Part shown: positions 34,230 through 40,445 of the stretch, piece by piece | Numbering within the stretch: position 1 is the stretch's first letter | Layout: the number at the start of each line of letters is the position of its first letter | Assembly: GCA_964610165.1 (NCBI GenBank) | Contig: CAZSUZ010000013.1 | Coordinates: forward strand, 1-40,445 | Length of the DNA: 40,445 nucleotides | Reading direction: 5' to 3' | Source: MFZZ01 sp964610165 | GTDB lineage: Bacteria > Patescibacteriota > Microgenomatia > UBA1406 > GWC2-37-13 | Program-made: the position numbers and the translations under genes | Notes under the pieces: model-generated | Told to the model about the DNA's origin: nothing | What the model saw: only the letters and a program-made list of their open reading frames with translations | The model's database searches: none

Positions 34230-34238
34230 AAATTTGTG

Positions 34239-34311
34239 TGAATTCAGCGGGACTCGAACTCGCAATCAATAGCTTAAGAGGCTACTGCATTAACCATTAT
34301 GCTATGAATTC
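34239..34311 (-). tRNA. tRNA-Lys(CTT)
   Basis: Acceptor GAATTCA/TGAATTC, anticodon stem GTAGC/GCTAT with loop CTCTTAA, T loop TTCGAGT, A73. Confidence 0.92.
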
Positions 34312-34409
34312 TGCAATGCTTTACTTACTAACCACGCCCATATAAAAATAATAGGTATTAAACCAATAAACGTTATTGTCCCCAATGGTGGACGCAAAAA
34401 CCATTTCAT
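34302..34409 (-). CDS. Membrane peptide, 35 aa, ending in tRNA-Lys
   Basis: MKWFLRPPLGTITFIGLIPI followed by IFIWAWLVSKALQNS, one span with a basic end. The TAG stop falls at bases 8-10 of tRNA-Lys(CTT). A second ATG lies one codon upstream (34412), touching tRNA-Ala. Confidence 0.5.
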   Translation of the reverse strand: MKWFLRPPLGTITFIGLIPIIFIWAWLVSKALQNS

Positions 34410-34411
34410 CA

Positions 34412-34485
34412 TGTTGACCATAAGAGAATTGAACTCTTCCCTCTACTTTGCAAAAGTAGCGTTCTGCCGCTAATACCAATGGCCA
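34412..34485 (-). tRNA. tRNA-Ala(TGC)
   Basis: Acceptor TGGCCAT/ATGGTCA contains the G3-U70 pair that defines Ala tRNAs. Anticodon stem CTACT/AGTAG with loop TTTGCAA, T loop TTCAATT, A73. It begins at the base after the tmRNA CCA end. Confidence 0.9.
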
Positions 34486-34794
34486 TGGTGGAGATGTCGG
34501 TGTTGAAACCGATTCCAAATATTTATCTTAAAAATTGTTTTTACAAGTTTATTGGTGTTTTTTTGCTATCATTTTACGTATTCACACACAGATAGCATTC
34601 TTGTGAAAACGTCCAAATCAGTTTACAAAAGCAAAAGGATTTGAAAAGTTAGTTAAGCTTAATGCGTGTTCAGCTATAAAAGCTTTATCACTTGCAGTAA
34701 GTGTATTTTGTTTTGCATTTATATGCGATACAGTTTCGTTCTGCAACGACTTGCAATTTTAAAGAGCTGATATCTGTCGATTCAATTCATCCCC
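34486..34794 (-). ncRNA. ssrA: tmRNA (ssrA), first RNA of the tRNA array
   Basis: 309 bases. It rescues stalled ribosomes and tags their products. The 5' end GGGGATG pairs with CATCTCC at the 3' end with G3-U70, followed by A and an encoded CCA, so it is an Ala acceptor. The early GAATTGAATCGACAG matches the conserved tmRNA 5' segment, and the T arm is TCGG/CCGA. A clear pseudoknot is present: stem TTCACA/TGTGTGAA with loop GCTATC pairing to a later GATAGC. A stem CAAATC/GATTTG occupies the place of helix 5. The tag frame from GCA at 34716 encodes 32 residues ending PFAFVN, not the usual ALAA; an alternative GCA gives a 12-residue tag. Confidence 0.85.
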
Positions 34795-34804
34795 AATGTC
34801 TAAC

Positions 34805-34833
34805 ATTATACCACAATTAACATATTTTGTCAA
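34805..34833 (-). promoter_or_regulatory. Consensus promoter of tmRNA/tRNA array
   Basis: TTGACA (34828-34833), 17 bases, TATAAT (34805-34810) on the minus strand, a perfect sigma70 consensus. Start expected near 34798, 4 bases before the tmRNA. It overlaps the stop of the primase-helicase gene. Confidence 0.88.
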
Positions 34834-36542
34834 TCCTGATCTTCATCTTTATCAGGAAAGCCAAGCATGTTCAATTTTTGGTCTTGTGTTAATCCAACTT
34901 CTCCCCAAAGTTCTGCTGCTGAATAAATTCTTGCACGCTTTTCTCCAAAAATAATACCGAATGCACCGTTTGGTCCACATTTGGTTTTTGCAACAATAAC
35001 TTTTCCTTCAGAAGAAAGCCTCATGTCTTCAGGGTCATCACTTTGTTTCTTGCGAGTAACAATAATTACTTCTGTTGAGTCTTGTTTAAACGCTCCAGAT
35101 CCAGAAATGTCATCTGCTGTTGGAATATAATCTGCTCGTTGATTAGCTGCTCGCTTTCTCAAATGTGCAATTGACATTATTGCTGTTCTTTTTTCTTTTG
35201 CCAACCCTACTAATTGCTTTACTACATTTGACTGATCTTGATTTGTATTGTTTTTATCTCTTACAAAATAACCAATATGATCAATAATAATTAAATCATA
35301 GCGCTCTGACTCGCGAACAACAGCGAGAAGATCTTCAATATTAGAAATATCTTGCTTACCAAATACATGTATATCGTGTTCGTCAAAATTATAATCTTCT
35401 TGTGTCAACATTGAAAATTCTTTTCCTGTTTTTACTGAAGCCAAATAATCGATTACTGTGTTTTCTGGCTCTAATGCAAAATAAAGAACCTTTTTCTTTT
35501 GTTCGCTTACTTTTACAGCAAAATTACAAGCAAGTGTTGTCTTACCTACATTTGTATCTCCTGTTACTGTGTATAAATGTCCTGGTACAAAGCCAATAAT
35601 CAAATCATCAAGCTCATCATATCCAGTCTTTGGTGCAACTTTTTCTAACTCTTTTTCTTCACGTCTTTCTTCGGCAACCTGACTTAAATTTTTAGGCTTT
35701 AAAAATTTCTTTTCTTCTGCTGCTATTTCTTTATCCACTTCTTTTGGATTATTGGAAACAAAAGTCATTGCATCTTTTATTATTTTTTCAACTCTCCATT
35801 CAGGATGTGGAGGATCGAACTTCTTTGCCTCGCTTCTTATAAAATTAACAGCAATATCCCATTCTTTTTGAGGAAATCTATTCAACACAGATAAAGCAAT
35901 CGTCCTTAAATTGTTATGCTGATACCCAACTCCTGCCTCTAAATATTCGTGCAGATCTTCAACTACCTTTGAATTACCACCACCGACACGTTGAAACGGC
36001 TCCACATGTTTTTCTGTTATCTGCGGCAGTTGGTCTAATTTATGTTTGGAAACCCACTGATATTGTCCTGTTGTGGTCTTCTCTTTATTCGTCCAAACGG
36101 TACTTGGTGGCAATACAACTATTCCTCCATCAGATTTTATTTCTATGTTTACGCCAACCTTATATCCCATTGTGCCGACACTTTCAGAATATTTAAAAAA
36201 ATGATGAGTACCATCTCTTGCGGTTTTAGCTCGAAGCGGACTACTTTGTTCAAACTTCATTCCATTTTCCTTGTAAGAATCTTCATCAACAACAATTATT
36301 CCACTTATTTTTCCTGTTACAACAGCAATTCCAGATGGTGTTTGTTCTTTAAACCAATGATTAAATTCTTTGTCAGTTGCCATTCTGTTTTCAAGCGGCT
36401 TCCATCCTGGCATCCATCCAAAATCATCATCCCACGTATCTACTTTTGTTGGTGACTTAGCATAATCGAATAGAGGAATAACATTCCATCCTCGACTACG
36501 GTATATTTCTGCCCATTGTGCTATTGATTTAAAATCTGTCAT
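34830..36542 (-). CDS. Primase-polymerase/DnaB-type helicase fusion
   Basis: 570 residues. The N-terminal prim-pol domain has the metal-binding IIVVDEDS (Asp86, Asp88) and the THHFFKY His motif near 113. A linker of about 100 residues leads to the RecA-like helicase: Walker A GDTNVGKT (328-335), FALEPE (355-360), Walker B DLIIIDH (416-422) and the SGAFKQDSTEVI sensor region. Together they make primers and unwind DNA at the phage fork, like T7 gp4 with a different primase. The helix-turn-helix gene upstream overlaps it by 4 bases. Confidence 0.92.
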   Translation of the reverse strand: MTDFKSIAQWAEIYRSRGWNVIPLFDYAKSPTKVDTWDDDFGWMPGWKPLENRMATDKEFNHWFKEQTPSGIAVVTGKISGIIVVDEDSYKENGMKFEQSSPLRAKTARDGTHHFFKYSESVGTMGYKVGVNIEIKSDGGIVVLPPSTVWTNKEKTTTGQYQWVSKHKLDQLPQITEKHVEPFQRVGGGNSKVVEDLHEYLEAGVGYQHNNLRTIALSVLNRFPQKEWDIAVNFIRSEAKKFDPPHPEWRVEKIIKDAMTFVSNNPKEVDKEIAAEEKKFLKPKNLSQVAEERREEKELEKVAPKTGYDELDDLIIGFVPGHLYTVTGDTNVGKTTLACNFAVKVSEQKKKVLYFALEPENTVIDYLASVKTGKEFSMLTQEDYNFDEHDIHVFGKQDISNIEDLLAVVRESERYDLIIIDHIGYFVRDKNNTNQDQSNVVKQLVGLAKEKRTAIMSIAHLRKRAANQRADYIPTADDISGSGAFKQDSTEVIIVTRKKQSDDPEDMRLSSEGKVIVAKTKCGPNGAFGIIFGEKRARIYSAAELWGEVGLTQDQKLNMLGFPDKDEDQD

Positions 36543-37357
36543 ATGAGTCCTTTCTGTTTTGCAATTGATATAGAGTGTTTCATTTTTTCTTTTATGTCAG
36601 GGTGCTCATCTGGTAACAATAGCCTTTGTATTTCATCCATTTCCCGTATATACCCTTTTTTAATTCCCAGTCTAATCCATGTCCGCAACGTTCCAATCAT
36701 AGTCTTAACTTTGTATTTTTTTAATTCATCAGATTCTTTCATGCGTAATATATCGTCCTGTTTTCGCTTTACATCATCAATCCAAACGTTTTCATTCATA
36801 GCCATTTCCCATAACTGTTTCGGTGTACATGGAGAAATTGAACATTTCGCACAATTTCCACATTTTTTTGTAGACACACATACTGTTACACTATTTAACT
36901 GTTTATCTATTTTATTATTTAAATGATTAACAGTATTATTATTTAATATATTATTATTATTATTGTGTGGCGTTTTGCCACTAGTGGCATTTTGCGACAC
37001 CCTGTGGCGTTTTGCCACACCTTGTAAGAAATTATCTCTTACATTTTGTGGCGTTTTGCCACTCTTTGTAAGGAGAACTTCTTCAAACCAAATTTGAGTT
37101 GTTTTTAAATAAGAAGTAGATTCATCACGAAGCAACAGACCTCTTTCAATAAGGCGATTAATTGAACGAATAACAGTACTCCTGTCTAGGTCTAAATTAT
37201 CAGCTAAAGTGTTTTTACTAGCATAGCACCAACCAGGAACAGCACTTGTTGGATTGTTTGCAAGATGATAGATGGAGTCACATAAAACGTATTCGTTTAA
37301 GGAGATGCCCAGTTTTTTTCGCGCAGCATGATTGATAGTCGTGTAATTTAGTTCTCC
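36539..37357 (-). CDS. Winged-helix replication initiation protein
   Basis: 272 residues. A winged helix (residues about 55-95, KNTLADNLDLDRSTVIRSIN, then RLIERGLLLRD) is followed by a low-complexity Asn/Thr stretch, a Cys cluster (CVSTKKCGNCAKCSISPC, about 160-180) that may bind zinc or iron-sulfur, and a helical C-terminus. Phage replisome organisers next to a helicase gene have this plan. The ATG at 37357 is used; the TTG at 37390 is unlikely. Confidence 0.78.
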   Translation of the reverse strand, partial: GELNYTTINHAARKKLGISLNEYVLCDSIYHLANNPTSAVPGWCYASKNTLADNLDLDRSTVIRSINRLIERGLLLRDESTSYLKTTQIWFEEVLLTKSGKTPQNVRDNFLQGVAKRHRVSQNATSGKTPHNNNNNILNNNTVNHLNNKIDKQLNSVTVCVSTKKCGNCAKCSISPCTPKQLWEMAMNENVWIDDVKRKQDDILRMKESDELKKYKVKTMIGTLRTWIRLGIKKGYIREMDEIQRLLLPDEHPDIKEKMKHSISIAKQKGLI

Positions 37358-37390
37358 CATAGGTACCCAAAATTCCCAATAAGCGATCAA

Positions 37391-37420
37391 AATATAACAT
37401 TAAGAAAACGATTTTGTCAA
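37391..37420 (-). promoter_or_regulatory. Leftward promoter of replication genes
   Basis: TTGACA (37415-37420), 18 bases, TATATT (37391-37396) on the minus strand. It is back to back with the rightward tRNA-Trp promoter; the two -35 boxes are only 12 bases apart, so a single regulator could control both. Confidence 0.72.
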
Positions 37421-37432
37421 GTGTAAAATGAT

Positions 37433-37462
37433 TTGACAATAAGATAAGGTTGGTGTTATAAT
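37433..37462 (+). promoter_or_regulatory. Rightward promoter of tRNA-Trp
   Basis: TTGACA (37433-37438), 18 bases, TATAAT (37457-37462). The transcript would start about 2 bases before the mature tRNA 5' end. Confidence 0.82.
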
Positions 37463-37470
37463 CTAACTAA

Positions 37471-37543
37471 GAATCTCTGGCGCAATTGGTAGCGCTTTCG
37501 TCTCCAAAACGAATGGTTGTAGGTTCAAGTCCTACGGGGTTCG
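37471..37543 (+). tRNA. tRNA-Trp(CCA)
   Basis: Acceptor GAATCTC/GGGGTTC, D stem GCGC/GCGC, anticodon stem TTCGT/ACGAA with loop CTCCAAA, T arm GTAGG/CCTAC, G73 as in bacterial tRNA-Trp. It is the only tRNA on the plus strand and has its own promoter and terminator. Confidence 0.93.
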
Positions 37544-37562
37544 CAACAGCTTCTACTCTAAC

Positions 37563-37592
37563 CAACACCTCTGAAATATGGGGTGTTTTTTT
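37563..37592 (+). terminator. Terminator after tRNA-Trp
   Basis: AACACC pairs with GGTGTT across a short loop, followed by eight T. Confidence 0.82.
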
Positions 37593-37658
37593 TAATATAG
37601 TTTGATCCACTTTGACTTATTGACAATCTGCCAAATAACAGGCATCATTAGGGATACT

Positions 37659-37688
37659 CACCGAAAAATTGGGTCGGTGTTTTTTTTA
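37659..37688 (+). terminator. Terminator hairpin in the nrdJ leader
   Basis: CACCGA pairs with TCGGTG and is followed by eight T, only about 20 bases before the nrdJ ATG. A TTGACA (37620-37625) stands before it but without a good -10 box. Either a second terminator or an attenuator of nrdJ. Confidence 0.7.
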
Positions 37689-37708
37689 ACCGTTAATTGT
37701 ATTTTGGT

Positions 37709-39706
37709 ATGGGGAAAAATGAAAATGGGGGGATTCCTTTGTCCGTAAAAGAAGCTTTTAAAGAGTCTGAAAGATATTTTCCAACAGCACTTCAAATGTT
37801 TCAATTCTTTGATAAATATGCTCGTTTTAATTACGATAAGCAAAGACGTGAAACATGGATAGAAACTGTTGATCGTGGCGTCAACTATCTAAAAGAACTT
37901 AGCAATAATCTACTCTCAGAAAAAACATATGATAGGATAAGACAATTTATTTTAGAAATGAAGGCTGCTCCTTCTATGCGTCTTCTTGCAATGGCAGGAG
38001 ATGCAGCACATCGTCAAAATGCATCTATTTATAATTGCTCTTATCTTCCTGTTGACTCGATTGATTCTTTTGTTGAAGAACTTATTATCGCAATGGCAGG
38101 AACAGGGGTTGGGTATTCAGTCGAGCGAAAATATGTAGATCAATTACCATTTGTGCAACCACAAACAGGAGCAGAACATCCAATTTTTAAAATTGAAGAT
38201 TCAACAGAAGGTTGGGCTGAAGCATTTAGACTGGGCATCGAACTATGGTTTGAAGGTGGGGATGTAACATTTGATTACAGTAATATTAGAAAAGCTGGTG
38301 CACCATTAAAAATAAAAGGTGGAAGAGCTAGTGGACCAAAACCTCTTGAAGATTTATTGGATTTCACAAAAAAAATCATTTTATCTCGACAAGGGCAAAA
38401 ACTTAGATCAATCGATGCACATGATATTTCTTGTAAAATTGGAGAAACTATCGTCTCAGGAGGAGTAAGAAGAACAGCTCTTATTGCTTTATTTGATATT
38501 GACGATGAAGAAATGAGAAATTGTAAAAATGGTGATAATCTTATTGGAAATGAACAGCGTTGGATGGCAAACAATTCAGCCGTTTGGACAGAGGAAATGA
38601 CGCAAGAACAAATATTGAAACAAATGTACGAAATGATGGATGGACAACGTGGTGAACCAGGCATATTTTCACGAGCAAATGCCAATAAAGTTAAACCACG
38701 AAGAAGAAAAGAAGCTGAATTTGGAACTAATCCGTGTGGTGAAATTAATTTAAGACCATATGAATTTTGTAACCTTTCCATGGCAATTGCAAGAAAAGAA
38801 GACACACTAGCAACTCTTATGGAGAAAGTTGAAGTTGCAACAATTATTGGCACTATTCAAAGTATGGCGACTACATTTCCAGGTCTTCGTCCTATTTGGC
38901 AAAAGAATTGTGAAGAAGAAAGACTATTAGGAGTTGATATAACAGGTCAAATGGATTGTCCTCTTTTAAGTCCTGGCAATAAAGAAGCAGGAGATATATT
39001 TAAACTTCTTAAACGAAAAGCAATTGAAACAAATAGAAGATATGCTAAACAATTGGGTATTAATCAATCTGTTTCTGTTACTTGTGTAAAGCCATCAGGG
39101 AATAGTTCTCAATTGTTTAATTGTTCATCAGGACTTCATGCAAGATGGAGTGATTATTATGTTAGAAATGTTCGTGTACAAAACGAGTCACCTATTAAAA
39201 AATTAATGGAGGAAATGAATGTTCCAATGGACCCAGAAAACGGACAAACTCGTGACAATGCAAATACATGGGTTATTCATTTTCCTGTTAAATCTCCAGA
39301 AGGTGCAATTACACGCAATCAATTAACCGCTCTTGATCAGTGTGAACATTGGTTAAGAAATAAAGAACAATGGACTGAACATAATCCTTCAGTTACCATT
39401 TCATACAGACCAACAGAAGTAATTGATTTAATAAAATGGGTTTGGGATCATAGAAACATAATTGGTGGAATGAGTTTTCTCCCAATTTCAGATGCTCAAT
39501 ATAGCCAAATGCCATACGAAGAAATAACAGAAGAACAATATAATCAATTATCTGCATTATTTCCTACTTTAGATTTCAGTAAGATTTGGGAATATGAAAA
39601 GGAAGACTTCACAACGGCAAGTACTGAACTTGCTTGCACAAGCGGTGCTTGTTCAATCGACGATTATTATGCCCTAAAAGCTGCTAAGGCTACGCAAAGC
39701 GCTTAA
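37709..39706 (+). CDS. nrdJ: B12-dependent ribonucleoside triphosphate reductase
   Basis: 665 residues of the monomeric class II enzyme (RTPR type), which reduces NTPs to dNTPs with adenosylcobalamin. All working Cys are in place: Cys110 (first partner), NPCGEI with the thiyl Cys343 and Glu345, Cys354 eleven residues later as in the Lactobacillus enzyme, and the C-terminal shuttle pair C-TSGA-C. It is slightly shorter than the 739-aa reference. It needs no oxygen and no small subunit, but the host must supply B12. ATG at 37709 was chosen over a TTG at 37697. Confidence 0.94.
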   Translation: MGKNENGGIPLSVKEAFKESERYFPTALQMFQFFDKYARFNYDKQRRETWIETVDRGVNYLKELSNNLLSEKTYDRIRQFILEMKAAPSMRLLAMAGDAAHRQNASIYNCSYLPVDSIDSFVEELIIAMAGTGVGYSVERKYVDQLPFVQPQTGAEHPIFKIEDSTEGWAEAFRLGIELWFEGGDVTFDYSNIRKAGAPLKIKGGRASGPKPLEDLLDFTKKIILSRQGQKLRSIDAHDISCKIGETIVSGGVRRTALIALFDIDDEEMRNCKNGDNLIGNEQRWMANNSAVWTEEMTQEQILKQMYEMMDGQRGEPGIFSRANANKVKPRRRKEAEFGTNPCGEINLRPYEFCNLSMAIARKEDTLATLMEKVEVATIIGTIQSMATTFPGLRPIWQKNCEEERLLGVDITGQMDCPLLSPGNKEAGDIFKLLKRKAIETNRRYAKQLGINQSVSVTCVKPSGNSSQLFNCSSGLHARWSDYYVRNVRVQNESPIKKLMEEMNVPMDPENGQTRDNANTWVIHFPVKSPEGAITRNQLTALDQCEHWLRNKEQWTEHNPSVTISYRPTEVIDLIKWVWDHRNIIGGMSFLPISDAQYSQMPYEEITEEQYNQLSALFPTLDFSKIWEYEKEDFTTASTELACTSGACSIDDYYALKAAKATQSA

Positions 39707-39749
39707 CTCCATATTGAAAAAACACAATTAGCATGATACGGTGTCTTGT

Positions 39750-40112
39750 ATGGGGAAAAAGGGGAGAAGTGGGGTTAGTCGGGCAAAGCAAAGAAGAATA
39801 AGAGAGAAAAATTACAAACAAAGATACGGAGTAACATTGGAGGAATTTGAGATTAAGTATAAAGAACAAAAAGGAAAGTGTGACTGCTGCGGTAAAAAAA
39901 TTCCTAAAAGCGGAAGCACTAAGCTTGCTCTTGACCATAATCACATTTCAATGCAAATACGGGGAATACTGTGCAGAGACTGCAATATAAATATTATTTC
40001 TATATTAGAAAATAAGCAGAAAACAGTAATGGGATTAACCTATTTATTAAAATGGGAACCTTCATATGTAAACTCTTTAATCCGAGAAACGACTATTGAC
40101 AAAATTGTGTAA
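39750..40112 (+). CDS. HNH endonuclease, endonuclease VII type
   Basis: 120 residues. A basic start (GKKGRSGVSRAKQRRIREKNYKQR is typical in charge), then CDCCGKKIPKSGSTKLALDHNH, then MQIRGILCRDCNINI, the zinc Cys pairs and DHNH of endonuclease VII-like enzymes. It is smaller than the copy at 9762 and related to it. The ATG context TATGGGGAAAAA is the same as at the nrdJ start, suggesting that the start region was copied from nrdJ or used on insertion. Confidence 0.86.
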   Translation: MGKKGRSGVSRAKQRRIREKNYKQRYGVTLEEFEIKYKEQKGKCDCCGKKIPKSGSTKLALDHNHISMQIRGILCRDCNINIISILENKQKTVMGLTYLLKWEPSYVNSLIRETTIDKIV

Positions 40113-40124
40113 GTGTGTTATACT
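40096..40124 (+). promoter_or_regulatory. Near-leaderless consensus promoter
   Basis: TTGACA (40096-40101), 17 bases, TATACT (40119-40124). The ATG of the next gene is at 40134, so the message would have a leader of about 2-3 bases. Confidence 0.82.
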
Positions 40125-40133
40125 ATCAAAACA

Positions 40134-40376
40134 ATGGAAAACCAAGGGGAAATAATAATAACATTAGCATCAACTGAAAAGCATTATCAATATGAAGATC
40201 TGGGGGTAACATACGAATCTTCTGATAGTGAAATATTAAATGCGCTTCAACCAATACTTATGGAAGAAGAAGGATTTAATATTAAAGAAGAGCAAGAAGA
40301 TGGCTATTATACTCTTAAAAGAGTTGAAGATTCACATAATATTTATGTGTTTCCTAAAAGTCCAGCTGGAGTATAA
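40134..40376 (+). CDS. Hypothetical 80-aa protein, possibly ubiquitin-like
   Basis: Starts MENQGEIIITLAS. Strands (IIITLAS, YEDLGVTY), a helix (SEILNALQPILMEEEG), then strands and the C-terminus NIYVFPKSPAGV. The beta-alpha-beta order and the Pro-Ala-Gly end recall the small ubiquitin-like or PRTRC protein C families, but the similarity is weak and I do not claim it. It is the first gene of a new transcription unit running past the right edge. Confidence 0.6.
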   Translation: MENQGEIIITLASTEKHYQYEDLGVTYESSDSEILNALQPILMEEEGFNIKEEQEDGYYTLKRVEDSHNIYVFPKSPAGV

Positions 40377-40445
40377 GAACTTTTACAATCATGGGGGAGT
40401 GGTGAAACAATCACTTAACAAATCTTGTTACTTGAATGATTTATC
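40377..40445 (+). other. Right edge, no gene seen
   Basis: The last 69 bases hold no frame that can be judged. Confidence 0.5.

Noticed and set aside
34412..34485. tRNA-Cys(GCA) with an eight-base anticodon loop
   Set aside because: Rechecking the complement gives a normal seven-base loop TTTGCAA and anticodon TGC, and the G3-U70 pair confirms tRNA-Ala.
34321..34518. 65-codon minus-strand frame over tRNA-Ala
   Set aside because: It runs through tRNA-Ala and the tmRNA 3' end and has no protein character.
37544..37708. Cobalamin riboswitch before nrdJ
   Set aside because: The leader is too short and lacks the B12 box and multi-helix core; only a terminator hairpin is present.
38275..38853. 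192-codon open frame antisense to nrdJ
   Set aside because: Shadow of a strongly conserved enzyme gene.
1..40445. Recoded stop codons (alternative genetic code)
   Set aside because: TAA, TAG and TGA all end plausible genes, no frame of a conserved gene is broken by any of them, and no suppressor tRNA anticodon was found.
1..40445. CRISPR array or insertion sequence
   Set aside because: No regularly spaced direct repeats and no transposase or terminal inverted repeats were seen; the recurring ATCGAAC motif has irregular spacing and no repeat arms.

Overview
The window looks like part of the genome of a large, AT-rich, double-stranded DNA tailed phage. It carries phage packaging genes (small terminase, large terminase, portal), a phage primase-helicase, SSB, a B12-dependent ribonucleotide reductase, GroES/GroEL, a ClpP-like protein, five HNH endonucleases, 26 recognisable tRNA genes and a tmRNA. 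Genes end with TAA, TGA and TAG and no suppressor tRNA was seen, so the standard code applies. Promoters are of plain sigma70 type (TTGACA-N16-18-TATAAT). Shine-Dalgarno sequences are rare. The host cannot be named from the sequence.

Layout. (1) 1-9.6 kb, minus strand: one late-type operon starting at a promoter at 9.6 kb. It opens with twelve very small, mostly overlapping genes (6472-9597) whose proteins differ in their bodies but share a C-terminal peptide of the form LxxxLKxLL. Then come a ribbon-helix-helix protein, TerS, a TerL split into ATPase and nuclease genes, an HD-GYP phosphodiesterase, a von Willebrand A protein, two Cys/His-rich paralogues and the portal protein, which runs off the left edge. 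(2) 9.7-10.8 kb: an HNH gene and about 600 bp of non-coding control DNA between the divergent gene blocks, with a promoter whose spacer is a perfect palindrome. (3) 10.8-26.6 kb, plus strand: about 55 small genes, mostly of unknown function and many encoding membrane peptides or zinc-binding proteins, then an alarmone-hydrolase-like HD protein, a ClpP-like protein, GroES and GroEL. This block holds about two dozen copies of one asymmetric motif, SATCGAACY, always on the plus strand, both between and inside genes. Many of its genes are preceded by an AT-rich element close to TTATAAATTTAAA. (4) 26.7-34.8 kb, minus strand: a tRNA array headed by a tmRNA with a consensus promoter. Small genes are inserted between the tRNAs (phosphatase, HisRS core, SSB, two HNH genes, membrane peptides), and many of them end exactly at, or inside, the next tRNA. 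Several gaps hold structured non-coding RNA candidates, and an apparent small RNA lies on the opposite strand at 28.1 kb. (5) 34.8-37.4 kb, minus strand: the replication pair of helix-turn-helix protein and primase-helicase. (6) 37.4-40.4 kb, plus strand: tRNA-Trp, nrdJ, an HNH gene and a small gene with an almost leaderless promoter.

Taken together, the genes suggest a phage that manages its own translation supply (tRNAs, tmRNA, a HisRS-like enzyme), protein folding (GroES/EL), nucleotide supply (NrdJ) and possibly host signalling nucleotides (HD-GYP, alarmone hydrolase). The least explained systems are the shared C-terminal peptide array beside the terminase genes and the oriented SATCGAACY sites.
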